From Aphodosoma sp051870875 (lineage in GTDB: Bacteria; Bacteroidota; Bacteroidia; Bacteroidales; Paludibacteraceae), in contig JBJECG010000065.1 of the NCBI GenBank assembly GCA_051870875.1, positions 13,625 to 77,624 of the forward strand: a stretch of DNA of 64,000 bases. The letters are read 5' to 3'. Below the pieces are notes generated by a model. It had not been told where the DNA came from, did not search any database, and saw only the letters and a program-made list of their open reading frames with translations. Positions within the stretch are counted from its first letter, which is position 1, and each line of letters opens with the position of its first letter. Made by a program: the position numbers and the translations under genes. Shown one piece after another: positions 44,615 through 53,442 of the stretch.

Positions 44615-44737
44615 GTCTGGGAAACAGTATTCAAACGGATGAATACCGCTGGGAAAACAGAATCTATAATGCCAATGAACGACTGAAAATTGTGATACAA
44701 ACACCATAATTATTAACAACCAAAACACAACACGACC

Positions 44738-45250
44738 ATGAAACTTATCAAAAACATCACATTCCTTATGCTTGCTGCATCTGCGGTATTCTTCGCCGCC
44801 TGTGAACCTAATGGTAACCAAACCGAAACAACGACTTTCAAAGTAACCAACAAAGCAGACAACAAAGAGATTAAAGACGGTGACGTGATAACCGTAACCA
44901 ACTTCGACAGTTCTTTCGGAACTCCTGAAGCAATATTCGACATGGACTTCACTTTCAACCACGAAGATGCCAAAGACTATACAATCACCGAAACACGCAA
45001 CTTCGATCTCGCAAAATACTCTTCTGCAATGTGTATTAACCAATGTGTACCCGGTACGACAGACAAGACCCAGGAGTGGCCTATGGGCGACTATGCAAAA
45101 GGTGACGAAAAAGCAGTCCAGTACCATGCCTATGTATCGAAAGACACTGTGAATGAAGCGGCTGTAATATCGGCAGATCTCACCATATCCAACGGCCAAA
45201 CCCAACTCAGCTTCACAGTTAATTTTGCCTACACTCCCGCAGAAAACTAA
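44738..45250 (+). CDS. Small lipoprotein of unknown function in the Omp28 cluster
   Basis: This is a 170-residue protein with a lipoprotein signal (MKLIKNITFLMLAASAVFFAAC). The mature part is beta-rich (TFKVTNKADNKEIKDGDVIT, LSFTVNFAYTP) and contains a CINQC pair near the middle. No family was recognised. Its place between two Omp28 genes, with gaps of 123 and 90 nt, suggests it belongs to the same surface complex or operon. Confidence 0.7.
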   Translation: MKLIKNITFLMLAASAVFFAACEPNGNQTETTTFKVTNKADNKEIKDGDVITVTNFDSSFGTPEAIFDMDFTFNHEDAKDYTITETRNFDLAKYSSAMCINQCVPGTTDKTQEWPMGDYAKGDEKAVQYHAYVSKDTVNEAAVISADLTISNGQTQLSFTVNFAYTPAEN

Positions 45251-45340
45251 CCGACAGGCATACCGTAGCCTGGCCGGTAACAGATAAATTCTCAGATTCG
45301 AACCCCGATGCCAACTGAAAAACCCATACAATCTGGCCTT

Positions 45341-47077
45341 ATGAAAAATATTCTTAAACAACTTGCATTGTTGGTTTGCGCCATATTGACGCTTACGGCA
45401 TGTCCGGGTCCGGCAGATCCGCCGCAACCTCCAACAGACGGACGTCCCGACAACAAACCGGATGCAGAACTTGATACGACAACCCAGCTTGTACTCAAAT
45501 ACTGCAGTGACAATATCATCGGAACAGGAGCTGTAGGGCAGGACGACCCTGACCGGATCTATGAGCAGCATGCAGCCATCCGCCTTACATCCGATGTCCT
45601 TCTCGGCCTGCACGGCAACCGTATAATAAAAATGGGCGCAGCGATATCCCGAGATGTAAACAACTATTCCGACCTTGTGTTCTGGGTACGCGAAGATCTC
45701 GACAGCGAAAACATCTGGGAATGCGCGTATACCGGAGAAATCGAGCTTCTCAAATGGAATGAGATGGTAGTATCGCCGTACTTCAAAATCCAAAAGGACA
45801 AGGAATACTACATCGGTTATACAATCAAAGCCGACAAGGCTCCCATCATCGGCGACAACTCCGTGGAACAGAATCCCGATGCTGCATATATCTACGACCA
45901 CTCCAGCAAGTCGTGGATCTCGTATCCGGCTCTCGGAAATCTCTACATCCGGGCCACGGTATCGGGCGAATGGATGCAGAACGATGTGGAGGCGACTATC
46001 GGGGCTCCGAGATACCTCAAACCAGGAGAAGCTTTCGATGCCGTGGTATATCTCCGCGGCAAGATAGGAAGCGATGTCCAGTCATTCGACCTTGTGGCAA
46101 AAGCAGGAGGACAGGAGTTGCTCCGCAAGACCGTAACCTTTGACACACCACTCAAATTAGGTACAGCCACCACTGTATTTGTACACGATCTGACAATCAA
46201 CCGGAGCGGTGTCAACGATATCACATACACTATCGACAAGATAAACGGTTTGGCAGACAGCAGCCCGGAAAACAGTACAGTTGTCATCCGTACCGATGTG
46301 TCGGATGCAATGCAGTCCCGCCTTGTTTTGCTCGAAAATTTTACCGGCGCGTCTTGTCCCAACTGTCCAACCGGACATGACAACATACATAAAGCTATAG
46401 AAGAAATCGGAAAGCAATATTTCACTATTGTAGCGCACCACTCAGGTTATTATGCCGACAACTTCACGACCCATCAGGATGATTCCTGTAAAATATTCTA
46501 CGGGTCCAACAGTACGTATGCTCCCGCCGTAATGATAGACCGCACGCCTCTCGGCATTTATGGCGCAATCGGAGCGGGGGCACCGGCTCCAGGCCCGGCA
46601 TTCGATGTAAACGGCAATGCAATTACCGGCGATCTGGTCAAATATATGCGCTATATGACCACTCAAAAATCACCTGTCAGCATGACCGAGACCCACGAAT
46701 ACAATGCAGAAAGCCGCCTGCTTACAGTCAATATAGAAGGTACAATCCTTTCCGATCTTGTAGATGCGGATGCATTAGGAGTCGGTGTAATGTTGGTAGA
46801 AGACAGTATCTCCGGCAGACAGTCAGGTGCTCAGGGCACATATACGTTCATGGATGTGGCACGCGAAGGGCCGACTTCGGTATTTGCCGAAGCAGTCAGT
46901 GCCGACGGAAAGGACTTCCGATATACCGTATCGACTGTACTTGCAAGTAAATACAAACCTGAGAATATGCAGGTAGTGACATGGGCTGCCAACAAACAAC
47001 AGCCGTTCAACTGGACAGAACAGTACAACAACTGCATCGTTTACCAGACAACGGTAAGTGATGTAATGACGAAATAA
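45341..47077 (+). CDS. Large Omp28-related CxxC lipoprotein with extra N-terminal domain
   Basis: This is a 578-residue lipoprotein: MKNILKQLALLVCAILTLTAC gives the lipobox LTAC, and a proline-rich linker PGPADPPQPPTDGRPDNKPD follows. An N-terminal beta domain (about residues 40-210) and a second beta module are followed by the Omp28-type domain (from about residue 325) with LVLLENFTGASCPNCPTGHD, CxxC motif CPNC. It is twice the length of the first Omp28 protein because of the added domains. The ATG at 45341 is used; an in-frame ATG at 45308 adds a tail not expected before a signal peptide. A hairpin terminator follows. Confidence 0.82.
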   Translation: MKNILKQLALLVCAILTLTACPGPADPPQPPTDGRPDNKPDAELDTTTQLVLKYCSDNIIGTGAVGQDDPDRIYEQHAAIRLTSDVLLGLHGNRIIKMGAAISRDVNNYSDLVFWVREDLDSENIWECAYTGEIELLKWNEMVVSPYFKIQKDKEYYIGYTIKADKAPIIGDNSVEQNPDAAYIYDHSSKSWISYPALGNLYIRATVSGEWMQNDVEATIGAPRYLKPGEAFDAVVYLRGKIGSDVQSFDLVAKAGGQELLRKTVTFDTPLKLGTATTVFVHDLTINRSGVNDITYTIDKINGLADSSPENSTVVIRTDVSDAMQSRLVLLENFTGASCPNCPTGHDNIHKAIEEIGKQYFTIVAHHSGYYADNFTTHQDDSCKIFYGSNSTYAPAVMIDRTPLGIYGAIGAGAPAPGPAFDVNGNAITGDLVKYMRYMTTQKSPVSMTETHEYNAESRLLTVNIEGTILSDLVDADALGVGVMLVEDSISGRQSGAQGTYTFMDVAREGPTSVFAEAVSADGKDFRYTVSTVLASKYKPENMQVVTWAANKQQPFNWTEQYNNCIVYQTTVSDVMTK

Positions 47078-47109
47078 CGTACGCAAACCATCAAATAAGA
47101 CAACAGAAG

Positions 47110-47148
47110 CAAGGCGATGCTCCGAGTAGGGACACCGCCTTGTTTTGT
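47110..47148 (+). terminator. Terminator after the Omp28 cluster
   Basis: CAAGGCG (47110-47116) pairs with CGCCTTG (47136-47142), followed by TTTTGTT. Confidence 0.7.
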
Positions 47149-47684
47149 TATACATGGCTCCGAAAGAATATCATTGCTGTCCGGCAAAAATTCAAACTAC
47201 AAAGAACATATCGGTCGGACAACCACCTATACATAAATTTTGGCAATGTGGACTGTCGGTAAGGACGACATTATCAATAATCAGTTCTTTATATATGTTT
47301 ATCGGACACTGATAAAACATCCGCCGCCAAATGAATTTAGCGGCATCTTCAGGTGATTTTTATCTTTATGGGAAATGAGAAATCTGGCGGGACAACTAAC
47401 TGATGAACAGAGACGAAAAGAATGCACACCGGCGGCAGAATAACCGGACCTGCCAGAATGTCCTGCCAAGACGCATCCTATTTCATGGTAATACCCTGTG
47501 CCGGAAAGGCAATAAATTCACCGCTGCCTGAAAACTGCAGTTACCGGAATATAATGATACAAACTGATTCCTGTAAGTTACGGCAGCATCAATTCGTTTG
47601 TACATCGGTTATATATCCGCTTATATGCGATTATCCTGCCAGGACAATATCATTTTTCACAAACGTTCTTTCCTCAAATGCCTG
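47149..47684. other. Intergenic region between the Omp28 cluster and topA
   Basis: About 530 AT-richer bases with short ORFs and no supported gene. The plus-strand frame here continues into DNA antisense to topA and has no domain signature. Confidence 0.45.
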
Positions 47685-50105
47685 TTATGCCTGTTTCTTA
47701 CCTGCTGCGGCCTTTGTCTTGGTTGCAGTTGATTTATTTGAGGTCTTGGCGGCCTTAGTGACCGTTGCCTTAGCAGCAGTTTTGACGGCGGCACGACGGC
47801 GTGTACCCTTTGACTTGGCACTGTCGTCTGATATTATCTTCTTGCATTCATCCAGTGAGAGAGCTGAAGCATCGATGCCTTTAGGCAGCTTGTAGTTTGC
47901 ACCCGCATGGGCAATATACGGTCCGAAACGGCCGTTCAGCACCTCTATATCTTCAGCTTCAAAACGCATGATCAAGCGTTTGCTGTCAGCAGCAAGCTTC
48001 TCTTCCACAAGTTCGACTGCCCGTTCACGGGAAACCGAAAGGGGATCTTCGCCCTTTGGTATAGAAACATACATCTTGCCGTGACGCACGTACGGTCCGA
48101 AACGTCCTACCCCAATGCTCAAATGCTCGCCGTCCCACTCACCGAGGTCAACCGGGAGACGGAACAGATCAAGAGCCTCGTCAAGAGTGATGGTTTCGAT
48201 TGACTGTCCTGCACGCAATGAAGCAAAACGGGGTTTGGCATCGTCTTTGGCAGCTCCGATTTGAGCCACAGGTCCGAACCTGCCTATTTTCACAAAGACG
48301 GGATCACCGGATACCGGGTCTTTTCCCAGTTCTCGTTCGCCGGCTTTACGGCCTGTCAGATTCGCGGCTATTTCCACATTGGGATGGAATTTTGTGTAGA
48401 AACGGTTGATATTGTCGGTCCACACCTCTTTTCCTTCAGCTATAAGGTCAAAGCCCTCTTCGACTTTGGCCGTGAACTGATAATCCATGATATTGGGAAA
48501 ATGTTCTGTCAGGAAATCGTTTACAACTATGCCTATATCGGTAGGCGAAAGTTTGCCTTTCTCTACGGTCGGTTTGTCGATACGCTCTTCTGTCTGTATA
48601 TTGCCGTCCTTCAATGTTATGATACGGTACGGAAGCGGCCGGTTGGTTATCTCGCGCTTTTCGACATATCCGCGGTTCATGATTGTAGAGATGGTCGGGG
48701 CGTATGTAGACGGACGTCCTATGCCGAGTTCCTCGAGTTTTCGTACCAAAGAGGCTTCGGTGTACCGGGGCGGACGCTGTGTATAACGCTGGCGGGCCTC
48801 CAAAGCAGTCATTGCCAGCGAAGAGCCTACGGACAGGGCTGGCAGACGAGTTGTATTTTCATCGGAGTCAGGCTCTTCATCGACAGATTCCATATATACG
48901 TTCAGGAATCCATCGAACACCATCACCTCACCGGTAGCGACAAACTTTTCTTCGCTGCCGTCTATAGCTATTGTCACCGTAGTTTTTTCAAATTCGGCAT
49001 CTGCCATCTGGCTGGCAATGGTACGTTTCCATATCAATTCGTAGAGACGCTGTTCCTGGGCCGAACCTTCGATGGTGTGTACATTTATATATGTAGGGCG
49101 GATAGCCTCATGGGCTTCTTGCGCCCCCTTGCTCTTCGTCACGAAACGGCGGGTGTGCAGATAGCGTTTGCCGAGTGTGGACTCGATTTCGGCTTTGGCG
49201 GTATTGATGGCAAGCTCCGAGAGGTTGACCGAATCGGTACGCATATATGTTATCTTTCCGTTTTCGTACAACTGCTGCGCCACGCGCATGGTGGTCGATA
49301 CCGGGAATCCGAACTTGCGCGATGCCTCCTGCTGGAGGGTGGACGTGGTAAACGGAGCGTACGGTTTGCGGACAGTGGGATGCTTTTCGATGCTTTCAAT
49401 CGTAAACCGGGCTCCATTGCACCGTCCGACAAAAGCGCGGGCCTCATCTTCTGTCGCAAAACGGCGTTTCAGTTCGGCCTTGAATGCCGAAACCCTGTCG
49501 CCTGCCTCCACACTGAAAGTACCGGATACACGGTACGATGCCTCTGCCGTAAAATTGCTGATTTCACGCTCGCGCTCAACCACGAGGCGCACTGTGACCG
49601 ACTGAACACGGCCGGCCGAAAGCGATGGTTTGATTTTACGCCACAATACAGGCGAGAGCTCAAAACCGACTATACGGTCAAGCACACGGCGTGCCTGCTG
49701 TGCATCCACCACATTGATGTTGATGTCACGTGGTGTTTCTATGGCATGCAGTATGGCATTTCTGGTTATTTCGTGGAACACTATCCTATGTGTGGGTTTC
49801 CCGTCCAATTCAAGTACTGTATGCAGATGCCATGCTATGGCTTCCCCTTCGCGGTCTTCATCGGATGCCAGCCACACCGTATCGGCTTTCTTGGCTGCCG
49901 CCTTCAGCTCCGACACCACCTTCTTCTTGTCGGCCGGTATCACATACTGCGGAGCGTAGTCGTGCTCGATGTCTATCCCCAATCCATGTTCGTCAAGATC
50001 ACGGATGTGTCCGAAACTCGACATGACATGATATTCCTTTCCCAAAAATTTCTCTATGGTTTTTGCCTTCGCCGGTGATTCGACAATCACTAAATTGTTC
50101 TGCAT
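47685..50105 (-). CDS. topA: DNA topoisomerase I
   Basis: This is an 806-residue type IA topoisomerase that relaxes negative supercoils. The TOPRIM start MQNNLVIVESPAKAKTIEKF is followed by ASDEDREGEAIAWHL and RAGRVQSVTVRLVVERE. The active-site Tyr lies in ITYMRTDSVNLS. Zinc-ribbon-like C-terminal repeats are seen as FGRFGPYVR-like units (KIGRFGPVAQIG, VGRFGPYVRHG, NGRFGPYIAHA). It ends in a Lys/Ala-rich histone-like tail (KTAAKATVTKAAKTS). The start MQNNL at 50105 is chosen over an upstream in-frame ATG at 50171, because the conserved N-terminus begins there. Confidence 0.97.
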   Translation of the reverse strand: MQNNLVIVESPAKAKTIEKFLGKEYHVMSSFGHIRDLDEHGLGIDIEHDYAPQYVIPADKKKVVSELKAAAKKADTVWLASDEDREGEAIAWHLHTVLELDGKPTHRIVFHEITRNAILHAIETPRDININVVDAQQARRVLDRIVGFELSPVLWRKIKPSLSAGRVQSVTVRLVVEREREISNFTAEASYRVSGTFSVEAGDRVSAFKAELKRRFATEDEARAFVGRCNGARFTIESIEKHPTVRKPYAPFTTSTLQQEASRKFGFPVSTTMRVAQQLYENGKITYMRTDSVNLSELAINTAKAEIESTLGKRYLHTRRFVTKSKGAQEAHEAIRPTYINVHTIEGSAQEQRLYELIWKRTIASQMADAEFEKTTVTIAIDGSEEKFVATGEVMVFDGFLNVYMESVDEEPDSDENTTRLPALSVGSSLAMTALEARQRYTQRPPRYTEASLVRKLEELGIGRPSTYAPTISTIMNRGYVEKREITNRPLPYRIITLKDGNIQTEERIDKPTVEKGKLSPTDIGIVVNDFLTEHFPNIMDYQFTAKVEEGFDLIAEGKEVWTDNINRFYTKFHPNVEIAANLTGRKAGERELGKDPVSGDPVFVKIGRFGPVAQIGAAKDDAKPRFASLRAGQSIETITLDEALDLFRLPVDLGEWDGEHLSIGVGRFGPYVRHGKMYVSIPKGEDPLSVSRERAVELVEEKLAADSKRLIMRFEAEDIEVLNGRFGPYIAHAGANYKLPKGIDASALSLDECKKIISDDSAKSKGTRRRAAVKTAAKATVTKAAKTSNKSTATKTKAAAGKKQA

Positions 50106-50259
50106 ATTCCGTATTGTGGTGTATGTAAGATGAAAACCATATCGGTGCCGGGTCTGTGCCGAGTCTGACAAAGGATATCTTACCTTGTGACATTCAAACG
50201 ATTGATATCAGCACCGAAAAGCGGTGCATATCCTGCAAGTACCGATACTAAAATTTGCG

Positions 50260-50267
50260 CAAAGTAA
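50260..50267 (-). promoter_or_regulatory. Possible topA promoter element TTACTTTG
   Basis: TTACTTTG on the minus strand has one mismatch to TAnnTTTG and lies 154 nt before the topA start. Confidence 0.35.
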
Positions 50268-50516
50268 CGAAAAGTATTCCGAACAACTAACATGCAATCA
50301 ACAATTTGCAAATATTTAACATTTATTCTCTCTTTACATGCATTTATTTTTGTGATTCCACGACCGGTTTCTGAACGATATGGCGGCACAATGTCGGGGC
50401 ACTCAAATCCGGCATGGCGTGACAACTTCGGTACTCTGAAAGGTTAACGGATTTTACATGATTGTACAATATGCCTCAAATTCCGCATAAACCATCATGT
50501 TTCAAATTATTTTTAC
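50268..50516. other. Divergent intergenic region between topA and hpt
   Basis: It holds the upstream parts of two divergent transcripts. No gene was recognised. Confidence 0.4.
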
Positions 50517-50524
50517 TACCTTTG
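50517..50524 (+). promoter_or_regulatory. Promoter element TACCTTTG of hpt-adk-obg
   Basis: TACCTTTG lies 23 nt before the hpt ATG at 50548. It excludes the in-frame ATG at 50497 as a start. Confidence 0.65.
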
Positions 50525-50547
50525 CAGGGATTTTACGCCTTTTGTAT

Positions 50548-51084
50548 ATGAAAACCGTTACAATCAAAGGCAGGAAATTCAGGCTGACCTTGCCCGAATC
50601 GGAGATATTGCAGGCCGTAGACCGGATTGCCGGGCGCATGAGTGAGGAGCTGGCAGACAAAAATCCGCTGTTTTTGGCGATACTGAATGGCTCGTTTGTA
50701 TTTGCGGCCGACCTGTTGAGACGTGTAGACGTTGCAGGTCAGGTGTCATTCATCAGATTATCATCGTATTCAGGCACTGACAGTTCGGGCGATGTACTGA
50801 AAGTGATAGGGCTGACAGAACAGGTAAATGGCCGCAATGTAGTGGTGATAGAGGATATGATTGATTCAGGGCTGACAATGAACCGGCTGACGGCACATCT
50901 CAGTGCGCTTGGAGCGGCTGATTTGAAAGTGGCCGTGCTGTTCATGAAGCCGGAGGCATTGCGCTACGATGTCAAAGCCGACTATGTAGCTTTATCAATA
51001 CCGAACGACTTTGTAGTAGGCTACGGACTGGATTATGACGGCTACGGACGCAATCTGCGCGATATATACACTTTGATGCCGTAA
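50548..51084 (+). CDS. hpt: Hypoxanthine phosphoribosyltransferase
   Basis: This 178-residue purine-salvage enzyme makes IMP or GMP from the free base and PRPP. The PRPP-binding motif is seen as VVVIEDMIDSGLTMNRL, with LAILNGSFVFAADLLRR and RLSSYSGT upstream and IPNDFVVGYGLDY near the end. The length is normal. The start MKTVTIKGRKFRL follows a consensus promoter. It heads a likely operon with adk (62-nt gap) and obg. Confidence 0.93.
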   Translation: MKTVTIKGRKFRLTLPESEILQAVDRIAGRMSEELADKNPLFLAILNGSFVFAADLLRRVDVAGQVSFIRLSSYSGTDSSGDVLKVIGLTEQVNGRNVVVIEDMIDSGLTMNRLTAHLSALGAADLKVAVLFMKPEALRYDVKADYVALSIPNDFVVGYGLDYDGYGRNLRDIYTLMP

Positions 51085-51146
51085 TTTTCCGCAACGGAAC
51101 GAGAACAACCCAAATCCAATAACTCAAAAAATATTCTGACAACATT

Positions 51147-51719
51147 ATGCTGAACATTGTCATTTCAGGTGCTCCGGGTTCAGGAAAAGGTACCCAGAGC
51201 GATATCATTGTAAAAGAATACGGTCTTGTCCATATCTCCACAGGAGATATGCTCCGCGCCGAAATCAAAGCAGGCACAGCAAACGGCAAGGCGGCCGAAA
51301 GCCTTATAGCCGAGGGCAAGCTTGTACCTGACGATATGATCATATCCATGCTCCGGGACCAGGTAAAAGGCAATCCGGATGCACGCGGATTCATCTTCGA
51401 CGGATTCCCCCGTACTGTAGCCCAGGCTGAAGCCCTCGACTCCATGCTCGGCGAAATAGGGTCAAAAGTAAGCTGCATGCTTTGCATGGACGTTGACCAC
51501 GACCTGCTTATCGAACGTCTTCTCAACCGAGGCAAGACATCCGGGCGTGCCGACGACAACCTCGAAACCATCCGGAAACGCCTGGATGTCTACAACACCC
51601 AGACATTGCCTGTCATCAAATTCTACACCGAATCGGGCCGTTGCCGCCACGCCGCCAACAACGGCACTGTGGACGAATGCTTTGCCCAGGTAAAACGTAT
51701 TATCGACAGTTCGCTCTAA
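51147..51719 (+). CDS. adk: Adenylate kinase
   Basis: This 190-residue enzyme interconverts ATP plus AMP and two ADP. P-loop GAPGSGKGTQSD, AMP-binding HISTGDMLRAEI, DGFPRTVAQAEALD and the lid region RGKTSGRADDN are present. It is the short-lid form without zinc cysteines. Its TAA stop overlaps the obg ATG by one base (TAATG), suggesting translational coupling. Confidence 0.97.
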   Translation: MLNIVISGAPGSGKGTQSDIIVKEYGLVHISTGDMLRAEIKAGTANGKAAESLIAEGKLVPDDMIISMLRDQVKGNPDARGFIFDGFPRTVAQAEALDSMLGEIGSKVSCMLCMDVDHDLLIERLLNRGKTSGRADDNLETIRKRLDVYNTQTLPVIKFYTESGRCRHAANNGTVDECFAQVKRIIDSSL

Positions 51720-52891
51720 TGGCTTCATCCAATTTCGTAGACTACGTAAAGATATTCTGCCGTTCAGGCAACGGCGGCGGCGGGTCGGCCCATTTCCGCC
51801 GCGAGAAATACATACCCAAAGGCGGTCCCGACGGTGGTGACGGAGGTCGCGGCGGCCATGTCATACTGCGCGGCAACAAGGACTACTGGACGCTGATACA
51901 CCTGAAGTATGCACGTCACATATTTGCCGGCCACGGCGGCCACGGTTCCGGCAACCGAAGTTTCGGAGCCGACGGAGAGGACAAGTACATAGACGTGCCG
52001 TGCGGTACCGTTGCATACGATGCAGAAACCGGAGAGTTCCTCTGCGATGTCACCGAAGACAAGCAGGAAGTAGTACTGCTGAAAGGCGGTCGCGGAGGAT
52101 TGGGCAACTGGCATTTCCGCACCGCCACAAATCAGGCTCCACGCTTTGCCCAACCTGGCGAGCCTATGCAGGAACGCAACGTGATACTTGAGCTCAAAGT
52201 GTTGGCCGACGTAGGCCTTGTGGGTTTCCCAAATGCCGGAAAATCCACCCTGCTGAGTGTGGTGTCGGCCGCAAAGCCCGAAATCGCCAACTATCCGTTT
52301 ACCACCCTTGTGCCGAATCTCGGCATCGTGCCTTACCGAGACAACCGGTCATTCTGCATGGCCGACATTCCCGGCATCATAGAAGGTGCAAGTTTGGGCA
52401 AAGGGCTCGGCCTGCGCTTCCTGCGCCACATAGAGAGAAACGCAATATTGCTGTTCCTGATCCCGGCCGACTCGGACGACATAAACCACGAATACGAAAT
52501 ACTGTTGCACGAACTAAAGGAATACAATCCCGAACTGGTTGACAAACAGCGCATACTGGCCATATCGAAATCTGACATGCTCGATGACGAACTGATGGCC
52601 GCCTTAGAAAAACAGCTGCCTTCTGACGTACCGCACGTATTTTTCTCCGCCGTATCAGGCTTCAACATCGACCGGCTGAAAGACATGCTGTGGACAGAGT
52701 TGAACCGCGAGGAAAACCGCATCGTCACATTCACCCACCGCAACCTTGACATAAACCAAAAGACACCGGACGATGACACGGATGATGCGGATATGGACAT
52801 TGATGATGATGTAGAAAAGCAGAAGTTCGATGACTTTTACGATGAAAAAGAGTCCCACGGATACATGATTGAAGAAATCGAGTGGGATTAA
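51719..52891 (+). CDS. obg: Obg/CgtA GTPase
   Basis: This 390-residue GTPase is associated with the 50S ribosomal subunit and stress control. The glycine-rich Obg fold spans about residues 1-160 (SGNGGGGSAHFRREKYIPKG). The G domain has GFPNAGKSTLLS (G1), YPFTTLVPNLG (G2), ADIPGIIEGA (G3) and SKSD (G4). The C-terminal tail is acidic (DDDTDDADMDIDDDVE). The start is fixed by the TAATG overlap with adk. An imperfect hairpin terminator follows. Confidence 0.96.
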   Translation: MASSNFVDYVKIFCRSGNGGGGSAHFRREKYIPKGGPDGGDGGRGGHVILRGNKDYWTLIHLKYARHIFAGHGGHGSGNRSFGADGEDKYIDVPCGTVAYDAETGEFLCDVTEDKQEVVLLKGGRGGLGNWHFRTATNQAPRFAQPGEPMQERNVILELKVLADVGLVGFPNAGKSTLLSVVSAAKPEIANYPFTTLVPNLGIVPYRDNRSFCMADIPGIIEGASLGKGLGLRFLRHIERNAILLFLIPADSDDINHEYEILLHELKEYNPELVDKQRILAISKSDMLDDELMAALEKQLPSDVPHVFFSAVSGFNIDRLKDMLWTELNREENRIVTFTHRNLDINQKTPDDDTDDADMDIDDDVEKQKFDDFYDEKESHGYMIEEIEWD

Positions 52892-52919
52892 ACGGCAATC
52901 CACACACAATATCCAAACG

Positions 52920-52956
52920 GCAAGACCCCGACAAACTTTTGTTATCGGGATCTTGC
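52920..52956 (+). terminator. Terminator after obg
   Basis: GCAAGACCCCGA (52920-52931) pairs with TCGGGATCTTGC (52945-52956) with one mismatch, followed by TGTTT. Confidence 0.65.
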
Positions 52957-53032
52957 TGTTTATCATATACACCTGCAAATCAAAACCTTAGCAATACAAA
53001 AACATTCTATCTGCAAATATTATTGAAAAATA

Positions 53033-53064
53033 TTTGGAATATTGAATTATATCATGTAATTTTA
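53033..53064 (+). promoter_or_regulatory. Possible promoter TTTG-N20-TAATTTTA in the obg-lon gap
   Basis: TTTG at 53033-53036 and TAATTTTA at 53057-53064 have canonical spacing with one mismatch in the -7 box. No ORF follows before the hairpin at 53158, so it may drive a small RNA. Confidence 0.35.
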
Positions 53065-53069
53065 TGGCA

Positions 53070-53217
53070 CAGTTAAAAAAGCAACATATTGACACACAAA
53101 ACAGCCGAATACAATATTTTTTTCACGGAAGATTGATTTTAGATAATAGATCGTTGGTGGTGCGATATTTTACATTTCATCGTGAGATGCAGGTATAATG
53201 TCGCACCGCTGTTTTTT
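53070..53217 (+). ncRNA. Candidate small RNA between obg and lon
   Basis: From the weak promoter at 53033 to a strong terminator-like hairpin at 53158-53217 there are about 150 nt without an ORF. This is inference from promoter plus terminator only; no known RNA family was recognised. Confidence 0.3.
53158..53217 (+). terminator. Strong hairpin with T-tract upstream of lon
   Basis: GGTGCGATATT pairs with AATGTCGCACC (one mismatch) around a loop of about 25 nt and is followed by GCTGTTTTTT. It lies after the obg terminator, so it must serve another transcript or be a structured binding site. Confidence 0.65.
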
Positions 53218-53252
53218 ATTCAAAATAAAATAAACTCAGCAGAAACAATGTT

Positions 53253-53268
53253 TGGCACGCTCATTGCG
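53253..53268 (+). promoter_or_regulatory. Sigma-54 (RpoN) type promoter of lon
   Basis: TGGCACG (53253-53259), four bases, then TTGC (53264-53267) reproduces the -24/-12 consensus TGGCACG-N4-TTGC, with GG and GC elements 12 bp apart. Transcription would start near 53279, about 165 nt before the lon start. No TAnnTTTG element was found in front of lon. Sigma-54 promoters require an enhancer-binding activator. Confidence 0.65.
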
Positions 53269-53442
53269 GAATATACGCTTACCGGACAACAATTGCTGTC
53301 GACATGACGCATACCGCCATATTGTCAGCAATCAATACAAATCCGTATAACAAGACACGGACGGCAACCGCCATTATGTCACACAACGCAAATATGGCAT
53401 ATTGCCGCAATCATCAAACGAAGCAAACAAAGGAGACCACGA

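Noticed and set aside
44327..45901. Open frame of about 524 codons on the minus strand across the Omp28 cluster
   Set aside because: It crosses three plus-strand lipoprotein genes that have proper signals, and its translation has the unusual composition of a shadow frame.
48261..50078. Open frame of about 605 codons on the plus strand, antisense to topA
   Set aside because: The minus-strand topA is complete with all family motifs. The antisense frame has no domain, is rich in Cys/Phe/His/Tyr, and follows from the codon bias of topA.
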